Positions 47,133-56,608 of a stretch of 64,000 bases of DNA are shown one piece after another. The stretch comes from Dactylosporangium sucinum (lineage in GTDB: Bacteria; Actinomycetota; Actinomycetes; Mycobacteriales; Micromonosporaceae). The stretch is from NCBI RefSeq assembly GCF_014647515.1, contig NZ_BMPI01000051.1:25773-89772 (forward strand). Direction: 5' to 3'. How positions within the stretch are numbered: position 1 is the first letter of the stretch; every line of letters begins with the position of its first letter. The notes below the pieces were generated by a model. It saw nothing but the letters and a program-made list of their open reading frames with translations, had not been told where the DNA came from and did not search any database. Both the position numbers and the translations under genes were made by a program.

Positions 47133-48212
47133 TCAGAGGGATGGGGCGATGTCCGACTTGAAGATGGCCTGCCGCTCGGCCGGCGGGATGTGGCACGCGA
47201 CGCCGTGGTCGGCGGTGCCTTCCGCCAGGGTCGGCTCGACCGTCTTGCAAGGGATGCCGTTGCGCTCGACGTACGGACAGCGCGGGTGGAACGAGCACCC
47301 GCTCGGCAGGTTGATGAGCGACGGCGGGTTGCCCTTGATCGGCACCAGCCGGTCGCGCACCTCCCGGTCGACGCGCGGCATCGAGGACAGCAGGCCCCAC
47401 GCGTAGGGATGCTCGGGACGCCGGAAGATCGACTGTGCGTCCGCGTGCTCGACGCACTTCCCGCCGTACATCACCAGGATCTCGTCGGCGAGCTCGGCGA
47501 CGACGCCGAGGTCGTGCGTGATGATGATGACCGCCGAGTTGAACTCCGTCTGCAGGTCGCGGATCAGGTCGAGGATCTGCGCCTGGACCGTCACGTCGAG
47601 CGCCGTGGTGGGCTCGTCGGCGATGAGCAGCTGCGGGTTGTTCACCAGCGACATGGCGATCATCGCGCGCTGGCGCATGCCGCCCGAGAACTGGTGGGGG
47701 TAGTCGTCGACGCGCTTCTGCGGCTGCGGGATGCCGACCCGGTCGAGCATCTCGATCGCGCGCTTGCGGGCCTCGCCCTTGCTGACCTTGTGGTGCACCC
47801 GGTAGGCCTCGACGATCTGCGCGCCGACCGTGTAGTACGGGTGCATCGCGGTCAGCGGGTCCTGGAAGATCATCGACATCTTCCGGCCGCGGAGCAGGCG
47901 GACGCGCTCGGGGGCGGCGCCGATGAGCTCCTCGCCGTCGAGCCAGACCTCACCGGAGATCTTGGCCGAGCCGCGCCGGTGCAGGCCCAGGATGCCCAGG
48001 CTGGTGACGCTCTTGCCGGAGCCGGACTCGCCGACGATGCCGAGGGTCTCGCCGCGCTCCAGCTGGAACGTGAGGCCGTCCACGGCCTTGACGACACCGT
48101 CGTCGGTCTTGAAGTGGATTCGCAGGTCGCGCACGTCGAGGAAGGACTGTGCCGCCGAGGGGTCCGCGCCGGCCGGAACGGGGCCGCCGCTGGTGAGCAG
48201 ACCGCTGGACAT
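47133..48212 (-). CDS. Di/oligopeptide ABC transporter ATP-binding protein, DppD/OppD type
   Basis: 359 residues. Walker A GESGSGKSV, Q loop IFQDPLTAMHP, signature FSGGMRQR, Walker B LLIADEPTTALD and H loop THD are present; the tail has the CSFHPRCPYVERNGIPC motif. ATG 48212 has AAAGGAG 5 nt upstream; GTG 48218 abuts that site and is less likely. It sits 11 bp from dppF and 55 bp from the permease gene. Confidence 0.95.
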   Translation of the reverse strand: MSSGLLTSGGPVPAGADPSAAQSFLDVRDLRIHFKTDDGVVKAVDGLTFQLERGETLGIVGESGSGKSVTSLGILGLHRRGSAKISGEVWLDGEELIGAAPERVRLLRGRKMSMIFQDPLTAMHPYYTVGAQIVEAYRVHHKVSKGEARKRAIEMLDRVGIPQPQKRVDDYPHQFSGGMRQRAMIAMSLVNNPQLLIADEPTTALDVTVQAQILDLIRDLQTEFNSAVIIITHDLGVVAELADEILVMYGGKCVEHADAQSIFRRPEHPYAWGLLSSMPRVDREVRDRLVPIKGNPPSLINLPSGCSFHPRCPYVERNGIPCKTVEPTLAEGTADHGVACHIPPAERQAIFKSDIAPSL

Positions 48213-48267
48213 GCTCACTCCTTTCCAGGAAAGCCGTGAACGGATCGGGAACGGGGACGGGGGTCGG

Positions 48268-49269
<1,002 letters not shown>

Positions 49270-49402
49270 GTGTGCGGCCTGACGCCGGCCGGATTGACGG
49301 GGTTCCCGTCGCACCGGCCGGCGCCGTGGCCATCACCTGCCTTCTGAACTCGTGAAGGGCGGGTTACCGGCTTTCAGGCTTTGCTGCTCCGGTGAGCAGG
49401 GG

Positions 49403-51166
49403 TCAGGAGACGCCCAGGCTGCCGAAGTCGTACATGCCGTAGTACTTCGTCACGAAGACGTTCGTGACCCGCGGGTTGCGGTAGTTGAGGGCCTTGTCGT
49501 ACACGAACGGCACCATGACGGCCTCGTCCATGACGATCTTGTTGATCTGGCCCCAGATCTCGGCGGCCTTGCTCGCGTCGGTCTCGGCCTTGGCCTTGTC
49601 GATCAGGCTGTTGACCTCGGCGTTGTCGAGCTCGGCGTAGTTGTTGTTACCCGACGGCGTGATGCCACGGCCGTCGACCAGCACCTGCAGGAAGCCGTAA
49701 CCGGTCGGGAAGTCGGCGCCCCAGCCGGCCATCATCAGGCCGTAGCCCTTGGCGTGCGTGTTGGACGGCGCGCCGATGGTCGAGCGGAAGTACAGCGAGG
49801 CGTCGGTCGGGTCGAGGCGGGCGTTGATGCCCACGTTCTTCAGCGCGGCCTGCAGGGCCTCGGCCGTCTTCGGCTCCTTGCCCGCGTTACGGGTCGCGAT
49901 GACGGTGTCGAAGCCGTCCGGCTTGCCACAGAGCTTCAGCTCTTCCTTGGCCTTGTCGATCTGCGGCTTGCCCGACTTGGTGTTGTACGGGTCCAGGTTC
50001 GGGTCGTGGCCGGCGATCGTCGGCGGCAGCATGTTGGTCGCGATGTCGCCACCGGCCTCCGCGCCACCACGAGCGGTCTGCATCGTGGTCTTGTCGGTGG
50101 CGTACTCCACGGCCTTGCGGCAGTGGATGTTGGTGAACGGCTCGACCTTGGTGTTGATCGAGAAGTAGCGGATGAAGCCCGTGTTCGGGGTGTCCGCGTT
50201 CTTCTTCTTGTCCGCGTCGAGCAGGACCTTGGCCTGCGCACCCTGCTGGACACCGGTCTGCGCGACGTCGATGTCAGCCGTGCCCGAGATGAGCTGGTTG
50301 TCGATCTCCTCGGGGGCGGTGCCGATGGTCAGCTCGATCGAGTCCGGCAGCGCCTTGCGGACGGTGTCGGTCTTGGCGTCCCAGTTCTCGTTGCGGACCA
50401 GGACGGCCTTCTTGCCGGCGTCGTACGACTGGAACTTGTACGGGCCCGACGAGACCGGCTTGTCACCGTACTTGACGCCGGTGTCCTTGTCCTTCGGCAC
50501 CGGGGCCGAGCCCGGCATCGCCAGCAGGTAGCTGAAGTCGGACAGCGGCTCCTTGAGCGTGAACACGATGGTCTTGTCGTCGGGGGTGGCCACCGACTTC
50601 AGGCCCAGCTTGTCCGGGTCCGTGTCCTTGTACGGGCCGGGGTAGTCCTGGCCCTGGTCGAGGACGTCCTTCAGGTACGGCGGGCCACCGGAGAGGATGT
50701 CGGTGGCGAAGTTGCGCTCGATGCCGTACTTGATGTCCTTCGAGGTGATCGGCGAGCCGTCCTCGAACTTGATGCCGTCCTTCAGCGTGAAGGTGTACTT
50801 CTTGCCGCCGTCCTCGATCTTCGGGAGGTCGGTCGCGAGGTCACCGACGAGCTTCAGGCCGTCGTCACCGGGCTTGGCCTCGTTGGTGAGCAGCGTGCGG
50901 GCGTAGTAGCCCTTGCTGAAGTTCCACACCCAGGCGTAGTAGGCGCGAGCGCCGTCCCACGAGTCCGGGTCGTCGTGGGTCTGGAGCTTGAGGGTGCCAC
51001 CCTTCTTGTCGGAAGGGTTCACGATGCCCTTGGTGGCGGCGTTGAAGCCGGTCTCACCCTTGGTCTCGCTGGTGGTGGGCTTGTCCTCGCCGCCTGACCC
51101 ACAGGCGGACAACACCAGGGCGATAGCGGTCGAACCCGCCACCAGCGCCCCTGTCCTCATTCTCAC
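49403..51166 (-). CDS. Peptide/nickel-type ABC transporter substrate-binding lipoprotein (SBP_bac_5)
   Basis: 587 residues. A lipoprotein signal ends LVLSAC with Cys22. The large cluster C fold has the family motifs YTFTLKDGIKFEDGSPITSKDIKYGIERN and GTADIDVAQTG, with FIRYFSINT and RKAVEYATDK later. It captures extracellular peptides and delivers them to the permeases. GTG 51166 follows GGAGGG at 7 nt. It lies between the two permease genes, an unusual but known order. Length is normal for the family. Confidence 0.95.
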   Translation of the reverse strand: MRMRTGALVAGSTAIALVLSACGSGGEDKPTTSETKGETGFNAATKGIVNPSDKKGGTLKLQTHDDPDSWDGARAYYAWVWNFSKGYYARTLLTNEAKPGDDGLKLVGDLATDLPKIEDGGKKYTFTLKDGIKFEDGSPITSKDIKYGIERNFATDILSGGPPYLKDVLDQGQDYPGPYKDTDPDKLGLKSVATPDDKTIVFTLKEPLSDFSYLLAMPGSAPVPKDKDTGVKYGDKPVSSGPYKFQSYDAGKKAVLVRNENWDAKTDTVRKALPDSIELTIGTAPEEIDNQLISGTADIDVAQTGVQQGAQAKVLLDADKKKNADTPNTGFIRYFSINTKVEPFTNIHCRKAVEYATDKTTMQTARGGAEAGGDIATNMLPPTIAGHDPNLDPYNTKSGKPQIDKAKEELKLCGKPDGFDTVIATRNAGKEPKTAEALQAALKNVGINARLDPTDASLYFRSTIGAPSNTHAKGYGLMMAGWGADFPTGYGFLQVLVDGRGITPSGNNNYAELDNAEVNSLIDKAKAETDASKAAEIWGQINKIVMDEAVMVPFVYDKALNYRNPRVTNVFVTKYYGMYDFGSLGVS

Positions 51167-51339
51167 TGGGTTTCCCTCCTTGTTTGGCGCGACCCGCCGA
51201 GGGACGGGCCGTCCGAGCTGTGCTTGTGCTGCTGCCGTGCGAGTGAAGTTCGGGACTGGCGCACAGGGTTCGACCAGGCTGCGGGGCGGGGCCGGACGAC
51301 GTGCGGGGGTGGACGGGGTGAGGCCCGAAGGCCTACCGG

Positions 51340-52341
51340 CTAGCGGTTGGCCTTCGGGTCGAGCGCGTCACGCAGACCGTCGCCGAAGAGGTTGAAGGCG
51401 AGGACCATGAGGAAGATGGCGATTCCCGGGACGAACATGTACATCGGGTCGTACTCGTAGAAGTTCACGGCGTCGGAGAGCAGGCGGCCCCACGAGGGAG
51501 TGGGCGGGAGCACGCCGACACCGAGGAACGACAGCGCGGCCTCGAAGAGAATGTTCGTCGGGATGATCAGGGTCGCGTAGACCAGGATCGGCGCCACGAG
51601 GTTCGGGAGCAGCTCGCGGAAGAGGATCCGGGTCGAGCCGGCACCGATGCTGCGGGCGGCCTCGACGAACTCGCGTTCTCGGAGGGAGAGGGTCTGGCCG
51701 CGGACGATGCGTCCGATGTACGGCCAGCTGAAGAACGCGATGACGCCGATGACGACGCCGATGCGCCAGCCGGTGCTCGGCGGCACGACCGAGATCAGGG
51801 CGATCGAGAACAGCAGGTACGGGAAGGCGAGGATCAGGTCCATCAGGCGGCTGATGCCGCTGTCGACGATCCCGCCGAAGTAGCCGGCGACGACGCCCAG
51901 CACCACGCCGAGGAGCACCGCGACGATGGTGGCCGAGAGCGCCACCAGCAGCGAGACCCGCGCGCCGTAGATGATCTGGGAGAACAGGTCGCGGCCGGTG
52001 ACCGGCTGGACGCCCAGCAGGAAGTCCTTGCTGATGCCGCCCCAGGTCCCGGGGGTCGGGATGCCGCCCAGCGAGGGGTCGATCTTGTCCTGGTGGAAGT
52101 CGTTGACCGGGTGACCGAAGGCCTTGTTCAGCAACGGGGCGAACACGGCGACCAACACCAGGAAGACGATGAATCCGGCACCGAACAACGCGACCTTGTC
52201 GCGTTTGAGGCGGGTCCAGGCGATCTGGCCGAGGGAACGACCCTCGATCGCCTTGGTGGGAACACCGGACGGTGTGGCGGTCGCCTCTTCGACAGTCGGC
52301 ACCTGCTCGTCGCTCTTGGACGTGACGGGTCCCATAGTCAT
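51340..52341 (-). CDS. Peptide ABC transporter permease, DppC/OppC type
   Basis: 333 residues, six helices, with the OppC N-terminal cytoplasmic extension (SLGQIAWTRLKRDKVALFGAGFIVFLVLVAVFAP), the VTGRDLFSQIIYGARVSL motif, EAA loop EAARSIGAGSTRILFRELLPNLV and C-terminal FNLFGDGLRDALDPK. ATG 52341 is chosen; ATG 52335 is nearly equal, and AGAGGGG lies somewhat far upstream. It is the first gene of the operon; longer in-frame starts extend into an unrelated upstream region. Confidence 0.93.
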   Translation of the reverse strand: MTMGPVTSKSDEQVPTVEEATATPSGVPTKAIEGRSLGQIAWTRLKRDKVALFGAGFIVFLVLVAVFAPLLNKAFGHPVNDFHQDKIDPSLGGIPTPGTWGGISKDFLLGVQPVTGRDLFSQIIYGARVSLLVALSATIVAVLLGVVLGVVAGYFGGIVDSGISRLMDLILAFPYLLFSIALISVVPPSTGWRIGVVIGVIAFFSWPYIGRIVRGQTLSLREREFVEAARSIGAGSTRILFRELLPNLVAPILVYATLIIPTNILFEAALSFLGVGVLPPTPSWGRLLSDAVNFYEYDPMYMFVPGIAIFLMVLAFNLFGDGLRDALDPKANR

Positions 52342-52833
52342 GGGCGTGGTGCCCCTCTCCCCGGCCGCCTGCCCGTTCACCAAGCCCGCCAGCGATGGCC
52401 GGCGCAGCATGGAACGGCGCGCGTCGGCCAGACCGGGGCCCGTGGCAGTCAGCAGCCGATCGGCTGTGTCTTCGTGGACTCCTGGTGCCCCATCCGCAGG
52501 TTCGGTCCACGGGCAGAGCGTGCACGAAGCCGACGTGGTGGTGTCGCCTTCGTTGGAGGAACCCTGTCTCCCGTTCGGCCGATCGTCAAGGGTCACCCCC
52601 CGTCCTGTAACCAAGTCCACGCCGCGCCGTGATGAGGGCGTGATCCAAGCTCGGGGACTTTTGGAGCGTACACCCCCCAAAAGGGCGAAATACTGCGAGA
52701 TCGTAACGATGTGGTTACGCTCAGTGGCGGAAATGCCCGTCGAAGACTGGCGAGAACGGGCTATCCAGGACGATCATTGATCGTTTCACACTTAACAGTA
52801 CGGCCCGGACAGTCTCACGGTGACACAGCGTAC
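52342..52833. other. Upstream region of the peptide ABC operon
   Basis: 492 bp with no convincing gene. GTAAC (52703-52707) and GTTAC (52714-52718) form an inverted repeat around GATGTG, in an AT-richer stretch that is the best candidate for an operator. A run of C then A (CCCCCCAAAAGGG) lies at 52674-52685. Confidence 0.5.
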
Positions 52834-53661
52834 TCAGACATCGAAGTCGATCACAACTGGCGCGTGATCCGAGGGACCCTTGCCCTTGCGCGCCTCGCGA
52901 TCGATGTACGCGGTCGTGACCGCGTCCGCTATCGACGGGCTTGCGTAGACCAGGTCGATCCGCATGCCCTTGTCCTGATGGAACATGCCTGCCCGATAGT
53001 CCCAGTACGTGAATGGATTGGGGCCTTTCATCGGCTTCGGCACGATGTCGGCGAGCCCGGCGCCCCGCAGCGCGGCGAGCGCGTCGCGCTCCGGCTTGGT
53101 GACGTGGGTGGCGCCGACGAAGGCGGCCGGGTCGAAGACGTCGGAGTCGGCCGGCGCGACGTTGAAGTCGCCGCAGACGGCGACCGGCGGCCCGGCGGCG
53201 AGGTCGGCCGCCACCGCGACGCGCAGCGCCTCGAGCCAGGTGAGCTTGTACCCGTAGTGCGCCGACTCCGGGGTGCGACCGTTCGGCACGTAGACCGACC
53301 AGACCCGCACACCGCCGCAGACGGCCGAGACGGCCCGGGCCTCGCGGCGCGGCTCGTCGAGCAGCGTCCCCGCGGGCTCGTCGGAGCCGCCCGGCTCGCC
53401 GGCCCAGCCGGGGTCGCCGTCGAAGCCGCGCCGGACGTCGTCGAGGCCTACCCGGGACAGCAGGGCGACGCCGTTCCAGCGCCCCTCGCCGTGGTGGGCC
53501 ACCGCATACCCCAGCTCGCCGACCTCGGCGGCCGGGAACGCGTCGGCGGCGACCTTGGTCTCCTGCACGCACAGGACGTCGGGACGGGCCTGCGGCAGCC
53601 ACTCCAGCAGGCGGGGCAGCCGGGCCTTCACGGAGTTCACGTTCCAGGTGGCAAGTCTCAC
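52834..53661 (-). CDS. xthA: Exodeoxyribonuclease III (AP endonuclease)
   Basis: 275 residues of the ExoIII/EEP family: VRLATWNVNSVKARLP, VLCVQETKV (metal-binding Glu), WSVYVPNGR (catalytic Tyr/Asn), CGDFNVAPADSDVFDP, and the C-terminal MRIDLVYAS and SDHAPVVIDFDV with the catalytic Asp-His. It nicks DNA at abasic sites in base-excision repair, the step after Ung. GTG 53661 fits the family; an insert about 90-115 (GDPGWAGEPGGSDEPAGTLLDEP) is Gly/Pro-rich. Confidence 0.95.
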   Translation of the reverse strand: MRLATWNVNSVKARLPRLLEWLPQARPDVLCVQETKVAADAFPAAEVGELGYAVAHHGEGRWNGVALLSRVGLDDVRRGFDGDPGWAGEPGGSDEPAGTLLDEPRREARAVSAVCGGVRVWSVYVPNGRTPESAHYGYKLTWLEALRVAVAADLAAGPPVAVCGDFNVAPADSDVFDPAAFVGATHVTKPERDALAALRGAGLADIVPKPMKGPNPFTYWDYRAGMFHQDKGMRIDLVYASPSIADAVTTAYIDREARKGKGPSDHAPVVIDFDV

Positions 53662-53693
53662 GACTGCCACAATGCCAGGTCTGGGTCCCGTCC

Positions 53694-54710
53694 CTATGCC
53701 GAGTCCCGCTTCACGAGCTCGGTGGGGAGCAGCAGGACGGGCTCGATCTGCTCGCCGGCGGCCATCCGCAGCACCTGACGGGCCGCCATCCGGCCCAGGT
53801 CGGTGATCGGCTGGCGGACCGTGGTGAGCGGCGGCTCGGTGTCGCGGGCGAAGTCCATGTCGTCGAAGCCGACCACGGCCACGTCGTCGGGCACCCGGCG
53901 GCCGGCCTGGCGCAGCGAGCGCAGCGCGCCCTCGGCCATCGCGTCGGAGGCGGCGAAGACCGCGTCGAGGGTCGGGTCGTCCTCCAGGAGCTGACTCATC
54001 GCCAGGGCGCCCGACTGGCGGGTGAAGTCGCCGACCGCGACCAGCGAGCGCCGGCTCGCGTCGTGCATGGCCGAGCGGTACCCCTTGAGACGGTCGATGC
54101 CCGCGCTCATGTCCTGCGGCCCGGCGATCGTGGCGATCCGCCGCCGGCCGGTGTCGAGCAGCAGGTTGACCGCGGCCCGGGCGGCGGCCTCGTTGTCGAC
54201 GTCGACGTAGGGCACCGACGACTGGATGAGCAGCCGGCCGTTGCAGACCACCGGCACGCCGGCCCGGCTGAGACGCTCGGGCAGCGGGTCGGCGCCGTGC
54301 ATGGAGAAGATGATCGCGCCGTCGACGTGGCCGCCGGTCGCGTAGCGCTCGACCCGGTCGTGGCTGGGCCCGGACGGGCCGACCATCATCAGCACCAGCT
54401 GCTTGTCGACCGCCTCCAGCTCCAGGCTCACGCCGCGGATGATGCTGGAGAAGAAGGGGTCGTCCGAGAAGACCCGGCTGGCCGTCTCGGAGGCGACGAG
54501 CGCGATCGAGTCGGTCCGCTGCGTGACGAGGCTGCGCGCGGCCTGGTTGGGCACGTAGCCGAGGGCCTCGACCGCGCTGAGCACCTTGTCGCGGATGTGC
54601 GGCGCGACCGAGGTCGAGCCGTTCACCACGCGGGACGCCGTGGCACGCGAGACCCCGGCGCGTTGCGCCACGTTCTCCAGTGTGGGCCGGTCCCGACCCG
54701 ACATCACCAT
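53694..54710 (-). CDS. LacI-family transcriptional regulator
   Basis: 338 residues. The DNA-binding domain (TLENVAQRAGVSRATASRVVNGSTSVAPHIRDKVLSAVEALGY) is followed by a periplasmic-binding-type sensor domain ending in VVGFDDMDFARDTEPPLTTVRQPITDLG. Such regulators usually respond to a sugar. ATG 54710 has GGGGGA 7 nt upstream; a TTG at 54725 is less likely. No sugar transport genes adjoin it. The perfect palindromes GAGAGCGCTCTC at 54907 and 54974 are plausible operators, similar to the GAGCGCTC core used by other actinobacterial LacI regulators. Confidence 0.95.
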   Translation of the reverse strand: MVMSGRDRPTLENVAQRAGVSRATASRVVNGSTSVAPHIRDKVLSAVEALGYVPNQAARSLVTQRTDSIALVASETASRVFSDDPFFSSIIRGVSLELEAVDKQLVLMMVGPSGPSHDRVERYATGGHVDGAIIFSMHGADPLPERLSRAGVPVVCNGRLLIQSSVPYVDVDNEAAARAAVNLLLDTGRRRIATIAGPQDMSAGIDRLKGYRSAMHDASRRSLVAVGDFTRQSGALAMSQLLEDDPTLDAVFAASDAMAEGALRSLRQAGRRVPDDVAVVGFDDMDFARDTEPPLTTVRQPITDLGRMAARQVLRMAAGEQIEPVLLLPTELVKRDSA

Positions 54711-54780
54711 TCCGACATCCCCCAATATCCATCTGCCGGACCATCATGACGCACGTCGCCGATGAGAGCGCACAAAAAGA

Positions 54781-54815
54781 GACGGGTGGTGGAGCAGCCC
54801 GCTCCACCACCCGTC
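54781..54815 (-). terminator. Strong intrinsic terminator facing leftward, upstream of lacI
   Basis: GACGGGTGGTGGAGC pairs perfectly with GCTCCACCACCCGTC (15 bp) around AGCCC. On the minus strand it is followed by CTCTTTTTGTG. It lies about 70 bp before the lacI start. Confidence 0.92.
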
Positions 54816-54906
54816 GCACCCTCACACCGGTGACACCCTGATCACGATTTCGCCGGTCACGATCCGCCGGTCCCGAGCCGGTTCACCCGGGGGGGTGTTT
54901 CGGCCG

Positions 54907-54985
54907 GAGAGCGCTCTCAAGACTCGATTCATCCTGGCGTTCGACAAGCTCAATGTCAATCGCGGAATCGCCTGAGAGCGCTCTC
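54907..54985 (-). promoter_or_regulatory. Promoter bracketed by two LacI-type operators
   Basis: GAGAGCGCTCTC occurs at 54907-54918 and 54974-54985 (67 bp apart). Between them, on the minus strand, TTGACA (54959-54954) and CAGGAT (54936-54931) are spaced by 17 nt, a strong housekeeping-type promoter. Transcription would start near 54924, so the second operator would sit on the start region. A half-site GAGAGCGC is at 54764-54771. Confidence 0.75.
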
Positions 54986-55061
54986 TAGCATATGTTGTCG
55001 GAAACACCCAATTGCTTCAGGCGAAGCGACCAGCGGCCCCGCACCCGGCTCAACTTGACAC

Positions 55062-55442
55062 CTACGCCGCCAGCCGCCGCTGACACGCCTCCACGTGGGC
55101 CGCGACGATCGCCGTGGTGGCCGCGCGCACACAGGCGTCGGCGCCCGCTTCGAGCACGTCGACGACGTCCTGGTGGTCGCTGTACTGGCTGAGGACCGCC
55201 ACCACCGCGGCGGCCGGGTGGCGCAGGCAGGCGGCCGACACCGCCCGCGGTCCGGGGTCGTCGAGGACGACGATGTCGGGATCTCGCACGTCACCGTCGG
55301 CCAGTTGCGGCCGTTGGACGACCAGCCAGTCGCCGGGCAGGTGCCGGGGCAGGTCGGACAGCCGGCTGGTGCCGGCCACGAGGAGAACGGTGACGCGGTC
55401 GAACCGGAAGGCCGTGCGCCGGGGGAGGGTCGCGATGTTCAT
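55062..55442 (-). CDS. Receiver-like orphan protein (degenerate response regulator)
   Basis: 126 residues resembling one receiver domain: PDIVVLDDPGP (possible acceptor Asp) and AAVVAVLSQYSDHQDVVDVLEAGADACVRAAT, where the usual Lys-Pro of the active site is replaced by Arg-Ala. The N-terminal acidic pair is absent. It may be a non-phosphorylated pseudo-receiver. ATG 55442 is used. The gene is isolated, 81 bp from the divergent P-loop gene. Confidence 0.65.
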   Translation of the reverse strand: MNIATLPRRTAFRFDRVTVLLVAGTSRLSDLPRHLPGDWLVVQRPQLADGDVRDPDIVVLDDPGPRAVSAACLRHPAAAVVAVLSQYSDHQDVVDVLEAGADACVRAATTAIVAAHVEACQRRLAA

Positions 55443-55522
55443 GTCTCAGTTATGACCCCCGGGACTGGAACCGCCCTTCGTGGCGCCTGCGAAAATCCTG
55501 GAAGCAACGGGAGGGAGGCACG

Positions 55523-56053
55523 GTGATCGTCTGGATCAACGGGCCCTTCGGCGTCGGCAAGGCGACCGTCACCGCCGAGCTGTGCCGCCGGCTGCCGACG
55601 GCCCGGGCGTTCGACGCCGACCGCGTCGGGTGGGTGCTCAAGCGCGCCGCCGGGCTCCTCAACCACGGCGACCACCAGGACCTGCCCGCCTGGCGGGCGG
55701 CGACCGTCGCCGCGGCGGCCTGGCAGGCCCGCGGCGCCGATCCGCTGATCGTGCCCATGACCGTCCTGCGCCGGCGGTACCTCGACGAGCTCCTCGGCGG
55801 CCTGCGCACCCGCGGCCACCGGGTCCACCACGTGCTGCTCGACGCGTCCGCCCCGGTGCTCGTCGAGCGGATCGAGGCCGACGAGGCGCCCGGCCCGCAG
55901 GGCTGGGGCATGGACCACGTCGGCAGCTACCTCGTCGCCCGGCACGACCTGCGCGGCGCCGGCGCGGTCGTCGACACCGACGAGCTCGACCCCGCGGAGG
56001 TCGCCGATCTCGTCGGTGCGCTGATTGCCGAATGGCGCGAAACCCCGAATTGA
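55523..56053 (+). CDS. P-loop NTPase, small-molecule-kinase-like
   Basis: 176 residues. Walker A is GPFGVGKAT at residues 7-15, followed by an adenylate-kinase-like fold (FDADRVGWVLKRAAG; VHHVLLDASAPVLVERIEAD; VVDTDELDPAEVADLVGALI). It resembles AAA_33/shikimate-kinase-like proteins often annotated as tunicamycin- or chloramphenicol-resistance-like kinases, but the substrate is not readable. GTG 55523 has GGGAGGGAGG upstream. It is followed by an FMN-binding protein after 33 bp. Confidence 0.8.
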   Translation: MIVWINGPFGVGKATVTAELCRRLPTARAFDADRVGWVLKRAAGLLNHGDHQDLPAWRAATVAAAAWQARGADPLIVPMTVLRRRYLDELLGGLRTRGHRVHHVLLDASAPVLVERIEADEAPGPQGWGMDHVGSYLVARHDLRGAGAVVDTDELDPAEVADLVGALIAEWRETPN

Positions 56054-56086
56054 CCCGGCGGGGCGCGGTACGCGACTCTGGCTGCC

Positions 56087-56608
56087 ATGCTCTCGTGGGG
56101 GCGCTTCCGGCGGTCGGCACCCGATCTCGCCGCGGCCGGCCGCACGCTGCTCTACCGCAGTGGCGTCGGCCTCGCCTACCTCGGCACGGTGCGCTCGGAC
56201 GGCGGCCCGCGGGTGCACCCGGTCAGCCCCCTGCTCGTCGAGGACGGGCTCTACACGCTGCTCATGGTCTCGCCCAAGCTGGAGGACCTGCTGCGCGACA
56301 GCCGGTTCGCGCTGCACACGTTCCCGCTCGACCCGGACGAGGAGGCCTTCTACCTCACCGGGCGGGCGTTCTTCCCGCGCGACCCGGCGCTGCGCCGCAG
56401 CGTGTCGGCGGCGTTCCTGGCCGAGCGGTCGCTGTCCGCCCCGCCGCCCGGCTTCGCCCAGCACGTGCTCGCCGAGATGCTCGTCGACACGTGCGTGCTC
56501 AGCCGGGCGGGGGAGCAGCTCACCTGGGCCGCCTGGGACGCGCCGGCCCGTGAGGTCGGCGCGCCCGGACGTCACCGCGCATACACCTCCAGCTCCCACA
56601 GGGAGTAG
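56087..56608 (+). CDS. Pyridoxamine-5'-phosphate-oxidase-like FMN-binding protein
   Basis: 173 residues of the split-barrel flavin family: YLGTVRSDGGPRVHPVSPLLVEDGLYTLLMVSPKLEDLLRDSRFALHTF, the typical first beta sheet and FMN phosphate contacts. The usual role is flavin-dependent reduction or F420/FMN chemistry, substrate unknown. ATG 56087 is used. Its last 37 bp overlap the convergent acylase gene, so transcription is head-on at the 3' ends. Confidence 0.85.
   Translation: MLSWGRFRRSAPDLAAAGRTLLYRSGVGLAYLGTVRSDGGPRVHPVSPLLVEDGLYTLLMVSPKLEDLLRDSRFALHTFPLDPDEEAFYLTGRAFFPRDPALRRSVSAAFLAERSLSAPPPGFAQHVLAEMLVDTCVLSRAGEQLTWAAWDAPAREVGAPGRHRAYTSSSHRE

Noticed and set aside
52124..52780. A plus-strand 218-residue frame upstream of the peptide ABC operon
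   Set aside because: No ribosome site or recognisable domain, and it overlaps the start of the permease gene on the other strand.
54822..54932. A 36-residue minus-strand frame between the two LacI operators and the terminator
   Set aside because: Its ATG overlaps the predicted -10 box, so the predicted transcript would start downstream of the start codon.
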